Shown here piece by piece: positions 33,889 through 41,920 of a DNA stretch of 64,000 nt (position 1 is its first letter; each line of letters starts with the position of its first letter). Origin of the DNA: Negativicutes bacterium (GTDB taxonomy: Bacteria > Bacillota_C > Negativicutes > Acidaminococcales > Acidaminococcaceae); NCBI GenBank assembly GCA_009930275.1, contig RZYP01000001.1, positions 1 to 64,000 on the forward strand, read 5' to 3'. The notes under the pieces were generated by a model. That model was not told the origin of the DNA, made no database searches, and worked only from the letters and a program-made list of their open reading frames with translations. The translations under genes were made by a program, and so were the position numbers.

Positions 33889-34638
33889 ATGGAGGCGAAG
33901 AAGGACATACCTGTAGTGGAATTGAGACGGGAGGAGCAGGCAAGGTTGGCGATGGATATGATGCATAGAACTTTTGTGCACCATATTTTTTGGTTTAAAG
34001 AAGTCGAACACCAGATGGGTTTTGAAAAGGCGTTGGAAATAATGGACGCAGTATATGATAAGAGTATAGGCATTCAGTTAAACCGCATGGGAAAAACTTT
34101 TGGATTTAACCTAGTTGATGGTATTCCTGAACCGCTGCTTAATATGTCACAAGAAAAGCGTGAAGGTTTTATTGAGGCGTTGGGGTTGAACTGGCTGGCG
34201 GTTGATGGTATATGGTTTCAAGCAGTGGAAGAAAAACACGGAATGCTTGATGCCAAGCGTTGTAATGACTCTTGCTGGGCGTGGTTCTCTCCCTTTGAAG
34301 CTTGGTCTATTAAACGGCTTTTGAAATTGGAGGAAAACCCCGGAATCGAAGGTCTTAAAAAAGCGCTGCAACTCCGGCTTTACGCAAAAATTAACACACA
34401 GTCGATTATTGAAGAAGGTCCGAATTGTATCGTATTGCAGATGACCAATTGCAGGGTGCAAACGGCGAGGAAAAGTAAAGGGATGGATGATTACCCCTGC
34501 AAGTCGGCAGGACTTGTTGAATATACCAATTTTGCCAGAGGCATTGATGCAAGAATTAAAGCAGAATGTATAGGTTGCCCGCCGGATGCTCATCCGGAAG
34601 AATGGTTCTGTGCTTGGAGGTTCAGAATTGAAGAATAA
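33889..34638 (+). CDS. DUF6125 family cytosolic protein
   Basis: The protein has 249 residues. It begins with a helical part (RREEQARLAMDMMHRTFVHHIFWF) and ends in a cysteine-bearing region (MTNCRVQTARKSKGMDDYPC, ECIGCPPDAHPEEWFCAW). The four or five Cys may bind a metal or Fe-S cluster. It looks like the DUF6125 / L-2-amino-thiazoline-carboxylate hydrolase-like family of unproven function. ATG 33889 was chosen for GGAGGGG at 33876-33882. Its place behind an ABC transporter suggests it handles the imported compound. Confidence 0.7.
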   Translation: MEAKKDIPVVELRREEQARLAMDMMHRTFVHHIFWFKEVEHQMGFEKALEIMDAVYDKSIGIQLNRMGKTFGFNLVDGIPEPLLNMSQEKREGFIEALGLNWLAVDGIWFQAVEEKHGMLDAKRCNDSCWAWFSPFEAWSIKRLLKLEENPGIEGLKKALQLRLYAKINTQSIIEEGPNCIVLQMTNCRVQTARKSKGMDDYPCKSAGLVEYTNFARGIDARIKAECIGCPPDAHPEEWFCAWRFRIEE

Positions 34639-34703
34639 GGTCAGCAGGATAGCAATTATTAATTTCACTATGACATGAATTGTCGGAAAAAGAGGGGATG
34701 CAC

Positions 34704-34973
34704 GTGAACATTGCAGAGAAAATTGCTTCGTGTCAGATATCATTTATACCGATAGGAAGCAGTAATTACTTGGCAGAAATTCGACAAGTAATTGATATTA
34801 TCAAGTCTTCGGGATTAGAAAATGACACAGGGATACTTTCGACTGTTGTAAGAGGTGAAAAAAGCAAAGTGCTTCAATTAATTACAGATATTTATGTAAA
34901 AATGGATGATGTTTGTAACTTTACCATGGATGTTACAATCTCTAATTTATGTGGATGCAATAAGCTAAAATAG
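34704..34973 (+). CDS. MTH1187/YkoF-like thiamine-binding protein
   Basis: The protein has about 89 residues, a single ferredoxin-like alpha/beta domain with ASCQISFIPIGSSNYLAEIRQVID and TGILSTVVRGEKSKVLQLI, as in the thiamine-binding DUF77 family. It ends in a Cys-containing tail (NLCGCNKLK). GTG 34704, six bases behind GAGGGG, is the likely start; ATG 34698 touches the ribosome site. Relatives bind thiamine or HMP, so the operon may concern thiamine-related compounds. Confidence 0.72.
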   Translation: MNIAEKIASCQISFIPIGSSNYLAEIRQVIDIIKSSGLENDTGILSTVVRGEKSKVLQLITDIYVKMDDVCNFTMDVTISNLCGCNKLK

Positions 34974-34995
34974 GTATGCCGAGAGGGAAAATTTG

Positions 34996-35850
34996 ATGAA
35001 AATATTATTGGACTGTTTGCCTTGCATGCTTCGTCAAGTATTAGAGGCTGCCTGCATGTCGACAAGCGACGAAGCTGTTCAGGCAAACATCATGGATGAT
35101 GCGATAAAAAAATTAGAGAATTACAGAAGTTATGAGTGTTCGCCAAAGCTATGTGAGGATATGCATTTAATAGTGAAGAGACATTCAGGAGTCGAAGACC
35201 CATATGCTTCGATTAAATCAAGGGATATTGATGCGGCACTCAAACTTGAACCATTAATCAGAAGCTTGGCTTTAAATGAGGGCAATTTACTTCTTAAAGC
35301 ATTGAAGGTTTCCGCAATCGGTAATGTTATGGATTCTGCAATTTACAAAGATTTGAAGATTGAATCATGTTTTGAAGGAGAATTTGCAAAAAGTTTTGCA
35401 ATCTGCGACATTGATGCCTTTGAAAAAACTCTTGCAAAAGCCAAGAATATTTTGATTATAGGTGATAACGCGGGAGAGGTTGTTTTTGATAAATTCTTAG
35501 TTGAATTGCTTTCTGCTGAATGCATTTTGAATTATGCTGTGAGAGAAGCCCCTATTATAAATGATGCTACTTTTGAAGATGCTGTTAAAGCTGGCATGCA
35601 TAATTATGCAACAGTTTTTTCAACTGGCTGCGGAGCACCGGGGGCAGTACTTGATTCCTGTAGTGAAGCTTTTCAAAATATTTTTGATAGTGCTGACATT
35701 ATAATCAGTAAGGGACAAGGAAATTTTGAAGCTTTATCAGATACTAAGCGAGAAATATATTTTTTATTGAAGGCAAAATGTCAAAGAATTGCAACGGCCT
35801 TGGGTGTTGAAGTTAATGAGTATATTTTCAAGAAAAAAATTTTTGACTAG
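34996..35850 (+). CDS. DUF89 / ARMT1-like protein
   Basis: The protein has 284 residues. The N-terminal KILLDCLPCMLRQVLEAA with its CxxC, the NILIIGDNAGEVVFDKFLVELL core and SKGQGNFEAL, with NDATFEDA, match DUF89, a metal-dependent fold with phosphatase activity toward damaged or side-product phosphometabolites in characterised relatives. The Asp in GDNAGE and the Asn-Asp pair are probable metal ligands. It ends the OpuC-like operon. The specific substrate is unknown. Confidence 0.85.
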   Translation: MKILLDCLPCMLRQVLEAACMSTSDEAVQANIMDDAIKKLENYRSYECSPKLCEDMHLIVKRHSGVEDPYASIKSRDIDAALKLEPLIRSLALNEGNLLLKALKVSAIGNVMDSAIYKDLKIESCFEGEFAKSFAICDIDAFEKTLAKAKNILIIGDNAGEVVFDKFLVELLSAECILNYAVREAPIINDATFEDAVKAGMHNYATVFSTGCGAPGAVLDSCSEAFQNIFDSADIIISKGQGNFEALSDTKREIYFLLKAKCQRIATALGVEVNEYIFKKKIFD

Positions 35851-36132
35851 TTTAAGGTAATCAACATGTAATTATTGAACCGATTAAAAGAAATTTGTTT
35901 CGGTTATTACAGTAAAACAACTAAGATATTTTATACTTATTTTTAGAAAAAGCATCTTTGTTTTGATTATTTCAAAAATTCGATGCACACACTGTTGTTC
36001 TCAAATTATGAACGATATTCAAGGGGTGTCCATTGTTTTTCATAATTGCCATTTTGGCTGTCATAAGAGTTAGTAAAAGACTGCTGCAAAAAAAGTTCAC
36101 AATATCCGGAAAATAAGAATGGTTTTTAAAAA
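35851..36132. other. Gap before the c-di-GMP riboswitch
   Basis: About 280 AT-rich bases. AACCGA/TCGGTT (about 35878-35903) could form a weak hairpin ending the operon but has no T-run. No ORF is supported. Confidence 0.35.
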
Positions 36133-36161
36133 TTGAACAGAAAGGTTCTTTATGATAAAAT
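36133..36161 (+). promoter_or_regulatory. Promoter of the riboswitch/AsmA-like unit
   Basis: TTGAAC (36133-36138), a 17-base spacer and TAAAAT (36156-36161), about 15 bases before the riboswitch begins. Confidence 0.7.
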
Positions 36162-36180
36162 GTAAACACAATCAAAGAGA

Positions 36181-36277
36181 GTTTTTGATGGGTACTATTT
36201 AGCAAACTTGTCGAAAGGCGAGGATGCAAAGCCGTGGGTCTAAAAGCCGCGGAAATTGGGCTCATGACTGCAGGGCG
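36181..36277 (+). promoter_or_regulatory. c-di-GMP-I (GEMM-I) riboswitch aptamer
   Basis: Conserved aptamer parts are visible in order: TTAGCAAAC, a stem CTTGTC/GGCGAG closed by a GAAA tetraloop (36208-36223), GATGCAAAGCC, a CGTGGGTCTAAAAGCCGCGG arm and the closing CATGACTGCAGGG. The tetraloop, the GCAAAGCC core and the TCTAA element are hallmarks of GEMM-I. The last bases also form the left arm of the terminator, the usual design of a transcription-controlling riboswitch. Confidence 0.88.
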
Positions 36278-36318
36278 TACTGGATAAATTTTGTTCGCCC
36301 TGGCAGTCTTTTTTTTTT
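36266..36318 (+). terminator. Expression-platform terminator of the c-di-GMP riboswitch
   Basis: GACTGC-AGGGCG (36266-36277) pairs with CGCCCT-GGCAGTC (36296-36308), then ten T. Because the left arm overlaps the aptamer's closing stem, c-di-GMP binding should favour antitermination, giving an ON switch. Direction is inferred. Confidence 0.82.
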
Positions 36319-36392
36319 ATGAAAGTAAAAATTGTCATGTGATGCAAATTGTACCTTTGGATAAATTGCTTTGTGAGTGTGGAGGCGAAAAT

Positions 36393-38015
36393 ATGAGAAC
36401 ATGGTTATTTCAGCATCGGAGATTATTGGCGATTTTATTTGTAGTAATCGGTTTATTTAGTTTTTCTTGGTTTATGTTTGCGGCGAGGGTAGGGCAGGCA
36501 TTGCAGGATTACATAGTAGACCGCTACAGCCAAGATGTTAATGGGCGGGTTCAAGTTGGAACTGTAGATTTGTCGCTCTTTGGTTGGGTTTATATAAAAG
36601 ATGTATCGCTCTATTCCCAAAAAGGAGATTTATTGGCACGTCTTCCTATTGTAAAGCTGCAGTACAATTGGTCTGATTTGACAAAGGCGAACTTTGGCAT
36701 ATCGCGAATTGAAAACATAACAGCGGAGGGCGCGGAAATATGGGCGCTGGAAGAAAATAGTCATTGGAACTGGGAAAATTTTATTAAAGAGGATCAAAGC
36801 ACAGAAAATAAATTTCAGGGGAAATTGCAAATCTTATCGGGAAAGATACATGGCAAAGTACTTCTGCTGTCAAAAACTATTGAGGGGGCGAGCGGGACTA
36901 TCGATTTCCAGGCGTACCCTGATCTTGGCCTTAGCTTTAAAGGGAAAATAGGTCAAGCCAGTCTGAATATTGATGGTAATTGGAATAACGGCCAATTTTC
37001 AATGATTTCCATTAAGGGCAAAGATCTCAATTTGCCCGAATTCCGTGATGCTATACCGCCTATTCAAGATGTTAGCCTGGAAGAGGGTAAAATAACAGAG
37101 CTGACGATGACTACAGAAAGGGACGCCGAAGGCATTGCGAAGTGGAAGACGGAAGGGGCTTTTTCCGGTCTAAAAGTGACTGGCAAGAAAAATATCACAA
37201 GTGGCCAAGGACAATTTAACGGCAATCAGGACGGGATTAAATTATCGGATATGAGTTTCATCATTTCCGGACAGAAGACATCAGGACAAGGAATTCTGAC
37301 TTGGCCGAAAGGCGTGGTAGGAATAGATGCTGTCTTTTCCGTTCCTGATCTTGATCCGAGCGCCTTTATGTCCGGGCTAGCTGTGCAACGGCCGATATCC
37401 TGCCAGTTAAAAGTAATTGGACCTTTGACTGAACCGGATATTTCTGGTAGTTTCAGCATTCCACAAGCAACTTTTAGCAGTATGCCGATAGATAGAATAG
37501 TTGGGAACTTTCAATATGTTGGAACACGTCTGCTGCTGAAAGATGTTCACGGTTCTGCCTTTCAAGGAACAGTGGGGGCTGAAGGTGCGGTCCTGGTAAA
37601 GGATGAAAGCTACGAACTGGATGCGTCCGGACAAGGACTTGATAGTTCCCGGTTAACGGACAAGGATGTGAAAGGACCTCTTAGCTTCAGTGGCCATGTA
37701 AGCGGAAAGGGCGAAGCGGCTGTGACCCAAGGAACATTTTTAATTCGCGATGGCAAGGCCTATGGGATTCCTTTTCTGACGATGACGGGAAATTTTGTTA
37801 GACGAGGAGCGGAAACAGAGCTCTCTAACATTGCCATGGAAACAGTTGCTGGAACCATTTATCCTGAACAGTTGTCAAAGGAGGTTTTAGAACGGCTTAA
37901 TCCGTTGAGAAAACCTGCATTTAATACAGAAAGTATCAAGGAAGAAACCAAAAAGAGGCTGGAAGAGAACATAAAAAAAGAACAGAACAAACTTTTGCCG
38001 GAAATATTCCGTTGA
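36393..38015 (+). CDS. AsmA-like protein (outer-membrane biogenesis family)
   Basis: The protein has 540 residues. A single N-terminal anchor (about 10-30) precedes long periplasmic beta-repeat sequence; VGTVDLSLFGWVYIKDVSLYSQKGD is the typical AsmA start and PISCQLKVIGPLTEPDISGSFSI is the AsmA/TamB-like late repeat. Such proteins bridge inner and outer membrane and move lipids, supporting a diderm host. ATG 36393 follows GGAGGCG; an open frame extends upstream into the terminator but has no ribosome site. Control by c-di-GMP through the leader is likely. Confidence 0.82.
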   Translation: MRTWLFQHRRLLAILFVVIGLFSFSWFMFAARVGQALQDYIVDRYSQDVNGRVQVGTVDLSLFGWVYIKDVSLYSQKGDLLARLPIVKLQYNWSDLTKANFGISRIENITAEGAEIWALEENSHWNWENFIKEDQSTENKFQGKLQILSGKIHGKVLLLSKTIEGASGTIDFQAYPDLGLSFKGKIGQASLNIDGNWNNGQFSMISIKGKDLNLPEFRDAIPPIQDVSLEEGKITELTMTTERDAEGIAKWKTEGAFSGLKVTGKKNITSGQGQFNGNQDGIKLSDMSFIISGQKTSGQGILTWPKGVVGIDAVFSVPDLDPSAFMSGLAVQRPISCQLKVIGPLTEPDISGSFSIPQATFSSMPIDRIVGNFQYVGTRLLLKDVHGSAFQGTVGAEGAVLVKDESYELDASGQGLDSSRLTDKDVKGPLSFSGHVSGKGEAAVTQGTFLIRDGKAYGIPFLTMTGNFVRRGAETELSNIAMETVAGTIYPEQLSKEVLERLNPLRKPAFNTESIKEETKKRLEENIKKEQNKLLPEIFR

Positions 38016-38134
38016 TACGACAACTATCTTGTTTGCCACCGAAATGAAAGTGAAGAAATGCTACTTACGTTTGCGGACTAAATTATCGTTGATGCTATGA
38101 TAATTACGGGTTTTTGCGGCAAGGAGGAGCAGGC

Positions 38135-39994
38135 ATGTCGCTGAGGAAAAAGATTGGAAGAGTGACGAACAAACGAAGAGTATTGGACGGGGCCTGGCTC
38201 ATTGTTTTTCTTTTTCTGGCAACCAGGATGATTGGCGGATTGATATTTGGGTCTTCTCAGGTGGTACAGCCATTGCCGCTTCCTGAGCTTCACCAAGGAA
38301 ATCATACGGCTTTGGAGAAATATGCCTCTGAACTGATTATGGATGAGATGGACCGTAACAATATTGTGGGTCTTAGCGCTGCGATCATAGTTGGTGACCG
38401 CATTGTATGGTCTAAAGGATATGGGTATGCAGATCGGGAAACTAATAAACTTGCAACTGCGGATACGGTTTATCGTGTTGGCTCAATCTCCAAGATCCCT
38501 AACGCTATTGCGGTTCTGCAGTACAAAGCTGCTGGAAAGGTGGATCTTGACGCACCAATCAAAAACTATATTCCGGAACTGAAGGTGAAGTCGCGATTTG
38601 TGACAGAACAGGCATTTACTCCGCATCTACTGATGACCCATCATTCCGGATTACCTAGTGATATCGTGAAAGGGATGTGGGGAGAGAAGCCCGCACCTTT
38701 TCAGAGTGTGGTTTCTTTGTTGGCTGAAGAATATGTTGCATATCCGCCGAGGACGATTCATTCTTATAGTAATCTCGGCGCAAACTTGTTGGGGGTTATG
38801 CTGGAACGTATCAGCGGAACCGAATACGAGACTGTTATGCAAGAATCTGTATTACAGCCCTTGGAAATGGTGAACTCATCGTATCGTCCTCAACAGCACA
38901 TTTTGCGGAAGTTGTCTCAGGGCTATAACATAAAAGGGCAGATGGAAAAGGATGTTGAGATAAGGGATGTACCGGCTGGAAATCTTTATACCAGCGTGAA
39001 TGATCTTGGCAAAATGATGATTATGCTTTTAAATGACGGTGTTTATGGTGGGAAAGAGGTATTGCCGTCTGGCTTGGTTAGTAAAATGTTTACAGCACAA
39101 AATGATGCGGTGCTTTTAGATGGAAATTTTAAGATTGGTTACGAGTTTTTTCTTAAAAATCCTGCTCTAGCTTATGTTGGCGACGATTTTACTCACAGCG
39201 GGCACATGCATTTGTTTCATGCAAATGTCATGGGCGTAAAAAAGTATAAAATTGCTGTTGTCGTTTTAGCCAATTCAGCGGGAGCCGATGAACGGGTGAG
39301 CCTTATCGCCGAACAATTGCTCAAAGGAGCGGTAGCGGTCTATCGCGGTCTCTTACCGCCAACGGTAAAATCGGCGCATGAAGTTTTATCGCTGCCGGAT
39401 GCTTTGCAGTTACCGGCAAGTTATGCCGGTAACTATGGCACGATTATCGGCATGCTCGAAGTGCAGGAACCGCGGAAGGGGTCATATGTGGCCAAACTGG
39501 AAGGGAACAAGGTGAACCTTCTTCCTGATAAAAATGGCTGGCTTCGACCTGAGTATCGGCTGTGGGGTATATTGCCGCTGCCTCATCCGAAGTTGGAAGA
39601 TATGCGCATTGCGTTTCGCACCATTAATGACGAGGATTTTGTTTTTGTCCAGTTGGGCAGCGAAGTACCAGCAGTCGGCAAACGCATTAGCGATTACAAG
39701 TTGCCTGAAGCTTGGAGGAACCGACAAGGAGTTTACCGCACTAATGATGAGGAAAACCAGTTGCTGGAAATAGATTCTTTGGAATTGAAGGTAAACAAAC
39801 AAGGGTTCCTGATGATGAGCCTGAAAACTGATACGAAGGAGGCTCAATTGGGGGAGGTGGTGTTATATCCGTTTTCGGATCGGGAGGCAGTGATTTATGC
39901 TTTAGGTTGGCGGATGATGGAAACGATCTCGGTTCGGCAGGAGGCTGACGGCGAAAAACTGATTTTTTCGGGGATTAGTTTTACGAAGCAGTAA
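38135..39994 (+). CDS. Serine beta-lactamase-like hydrolase, membrane anchored
   Basis: The protein has 619 residues. An N-terminal anchor (about 22-40) is followed by a class C-like beta-lactamase/transpeptidase domain with SISK as catalytic Ser-x-x-Lys, YSNLG as the Tyr motif and HSGH near the KTG position. A C-terminal beta-rich domain of about 200 residues resembles the accessory domains of D-aminopeptidase or esterase relatives. It may act on peptidoglycan peptides or esters in the envelope. ATG 38135 is 7 bases behind GGAGG. It is unlikely to be a true antibiotic-resistance enzyme. Confidence 0.82.
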   Translation: MSLRKKIGRVTNKRRVLDGAWLIVFLFLATRMIGGLIFGSSQVVQPLPLPELHQGNHTALEKYASELIMDEMDRNNIVGLSAAIIVGDRIVWSKGYGYADRETNKLATADTVYRVGSISKIPNAIAVLQYKAAGKVDLDAPIKNYIPELKVKSRFVTEQAFTPHLLMTHHSGLPSDIVKGMWGEKPAPFQSVVSLLAEEYVAYPPRTIHSYSNLGANLLGVMLERISGTEYETVMQESVLQPLEMVNSSYRPQQHILRKLSQGYNIKGQMEKDVEIRDVPAGNLYTSVNDLGKMMIMLLNDGVYGGKEVLPSGLVSKMFTAQNDAVLLDGNFKIGYEFFLKNPALAYVGDDFTHSGHMHLFHANVMGVKKYKIAVVVLANSAGADERVSLIAEQLLKGAVAVYRGLLPPTVKSAHEVLSLPDALQLPASYAGNYGTIIGMLEVQEPRKGSYVAKLEGNKVNLLPDKNGWLRPEYRLWGILPLPHPKLEDMRIAFRTINDEDFVFVQLGSEVPAVGKRISDYKLPEAWRNRQGVYRTNDEENQLLEIDSLELKVNKQGFLMMSLKTDTKEAQLGEVVLYPFSDREAVIYALGWRMMETISVRQEADGEKLIFSGISFTKQ

Positions 39995-40032
39995 TGTTGC
40001 CGTGGACTGATAAAGTGGGATGATTATGCTAA

Positions 40033-40227
40033 ACTGAACTCCATTTCGGAATAATTTTGCGAGGCATGCTGTATGTATCCGGTATTGAAATTGATTCCAT
40101 CAGCATCGGAGCTAACCCTTCTTTGGTGAAATTGGATATTTTAGAAAGAATAACCGAAATACGCTCTGGAACATATATTTTTATGGACGCAGGACAAGGG
40201 AATGCCTTAGGTGATTTTTCTAACTAG
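40033..40227 (+). pseudogene. C-terminal remnant of a fold-III PLP enzyme (D-threonine aldolase-like)
   Basis: The frame reads VSGIEIDSISIGANPSLVKL, then ERITEIRSGTYIFMDAGQGN and a stop at 40225-40227. TE.R.GTYIF.D is the junction motif before the beta-barrel of D-threonine aldolase or D-serine dehydratase-like proteins. There is no N-terminal domain, PLP lysine or start codon. An alanine-racemase relative is the alternative reading. Confidence 0.55.
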
Positions 40228-40291
40228 CAGGATTTTGCAGGAAAGCATAGAAAGGTAAATTTACGAACTGAAATCAAGGGAGAGTAATTGA

Positions 40292-41602
40292 ATGAAATAC
40301 AAGATTGGCATTATTGGTGCGACACAGTCGGTAGAACGTATTATGATTGTTAGCCGAGAGTTCGAAGATGGTATCAAATTCGTTCCTTTGCCTTTTGAAA
40401 GCGAAAAGGAAATGCCTGAAATTTTGCACACGAACAAAAGAAAAGTAGACGGCTGGCTCTTCTCAGGGCCTTTGCCTTACGCCATCGCGAAAGAACATTT
40501 TGAAACCGAAGACAACGTATCCTTCTGCCAATCTAGCGGCGCAGGCTTATATATTAACTGCCTGCAGGTTGTTTTTAAAAATGGAACAAGTGTGCCCAGA
40601 ATATCGGTGGATATGTTTGAATCCTTGATGGACATTGAACAGACGATTAAGGAGACAGGTCTTCCCTTAGATGAAGTTTACATCAAGTATTATAATAAGC
40701 AATACGATTTGGAAGAAATTACGCAATTTCATCTGAGATTGTGGCAGGAGGGCAAGACAGATGGCGCCGTAACAGCTTTGCGGGCTGTCTTTCTCAAATT
40801 GCAGGAACAAGGCGTGCCTGTTTACGCGCTGACATTGACGAAACAAGAAATTTATCAGTCTCTAAAAATAATTACTGAAAAAGTAAAAACATCGTATTTT
40901 AAAACCACGCAGGTCGGCTCTGTAATAATTGCCCTCAATCAATATGAAGAGCTTATTGAGAAGGCTAAGTCGCTCTCGATGCTGCAAAATTTGGAATGGA
41001 AACTTAAGGGTGTCTTGCTGCCTTTGTGCAACAGTTTGAATGGCTACTTGCTTGAAAAGGGTAGTGGCGTGTATGAGATCTTTAGTTCCCGAGGTGCCAT
41101 TGAACAGGAACTGACCATGCTCAGAGAGACGATACAACAGATGGGAATAGCCATTAACTTTGACGTTTCGGTTAGAGCGGGCGTTGGTTTTGGGGAAACT
41201 GTTTCCCATGCGGAATTCAATGCCTATCGTGCGCTTCGTAACATTGATGAAAAAATGGACGGCGGACTGGTAATTATACGTGATGATGGCGGCATTGTTG
41301 AAGCAGCCAGTCATGAAAAGCAAGTGAGTTACGATTATTATTCCAATGATGAAGAATTGCTGGAAAAGCTGCATAAAGCAGCGGTGGGGATTAAGACCTT
41401 CCGGAAAATAGAAGCTACGTTAGAACGAATGAAGTCGGAAACTTTTACAGTGGCTCAGCTGGCAAGCCAGCTATCTGTTACTGAACAAAATATTCGTCGT
41501 ATCCTCAGCGGTCTTTGTTCTGCAGGGTTAGTTGTTGTTGCCGGCGAGGAATTTGCGGCGACACGGGGCAGACCGGGCAAGTTATATCGACTAAATTCAT
41601 AA
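40292..41602 (+). CDS. Transcriptional regulator with degenerate cyclase-like and winged-helix domains
   Basis: The protein has 436 residues. The N-terminus (KIGIIGATQSVERIMIVSREF) looks like a Rossmann-type sensor (1-200). The middle (about 290-350, VRAGVGFGETVSHAEFNAYRAL, then GGLVIIRDDGG) resembles degenerate GGDEF-like domains used by some Firmicute regulators. The end (about 385-436, TVAQLASQLSVTEQNIRRIL...RPGKLYRL) is a winged helix. It probably controls the amidohydrolase-MFS pair that follows. The ligand is unknown. It is one gene with a good GGGAG site. Confidence 0.65.
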   Translation: MKYKIGIIGATQSVERIMIVSREFEDGIKFVPLPFESEKEMPEILHTNKRKVDGWLFSGPLPYAIAKEHFETEDNVSFCQSSGAGLYINCLQVVFKNGTSVPRISVDMFESLMDIEQTIKETGLPLDEVYIKYYNKQYDLEEITQFHLRLWQEGKTDGAVTALRAVFLKLQEQGVPVYALTLTKQEIYQSLKIITEKVKTSYFKTTQVGSVIIALNQYEELIEKAKSLSMLQNLEWKLKGVLLPLCNSLNGYLLEKGSGVYEIFSSRGAIEQELTMLRETIQQMGIAINFDVSVRAGVGFGETVSHAEFNAYRALRNIDEKMDGGLVIIRDDGGIVEAASHEKQVSYDYYSNDEELLEKLHKAAVGIKTFRKIEATLERMKSETFTVAQLASQLSVTEQNIRRILSGLCSAGLVVVAGEEFAATRGRPGKLYRLNS

Positions 41603-41629
41603 AATTTAATATTATACGTAATAAGCAAA

Positions 41630-41650
41630 GAAAGTGGTGCAACCACTTTC
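41630..41650 (+). repeat. Short perfect hairpin after the regulator gene
   Basis: GAAAGTGGT and ACCACTTTC around a GCA loop, 28 bases behind the regulator stop. It has no T-run. Confidence 0.5.
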
Positions 41651-41682
41651 TGAATTGCCTTGATAATTATATAGTTAACATT

Positions 41683-41731
41683 AAGCTATCGACATAAGGA
41701 TCCCCATTCGGGATCGGTCGATAGCTTTTTC
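41683..41731 (+). terminator. Two-tier terminator after the regulator gene
   Basis: AAGCTATCGAC (41683-41693) pairs with GTCGATAGCTT (41717-41727); the inner GATCCC/GGGATC forms a second stem; TTTTT follows. Confidence 0.88.
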
Positions 41732-41783
41732 TTTTGATAACTAATATTTTTGAAAAATGGCAAAAAAATATTATAAATTTCTC

Positions 41784-41812
41784 TTGCACTTAATTGATAG
41801 TTGTATTATAAT
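41784..41812 (+). promoter_or_regulatory. Promoter of the amidohydrolase-MFS operon
   Basis: TTGCAC (41784-41789), 17-base spacer, TATAAT (41807-41812). The following 80 bases (TTAAAGTAATAG, GCGTTAATATTGC, TACTGCAATAATAC) hold similar AT-rich half-sites that could be operators for the regulator encoded upstream. Confidence 0.72.
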
Positions 41813-41920
41813 CGCATTAAAGTAATAGTTGCGTTAATATTGCTAAAATAAAGCTATAAATTACTTCTGTATTTTTTATTACTGCAATAATACAAAAAAA
41901 TCTATAAAAGGAGGAATATC

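Noticed and set aside
35878..35905. Terminator AACCGA/TCGGTT after the DUF89 gene
   Set aside because: The stem is short, the loop is AT-rich and no T-run follows, so it was not listed as a terminator.
38114..39994. Antibiotic resistance beta-lactamase
   Set aside because: The SxxK and YxN motifs are shared with many peptidases and esterases, and the large C-terminal domain and membrane anchor fit those better than a resistance enzyme.
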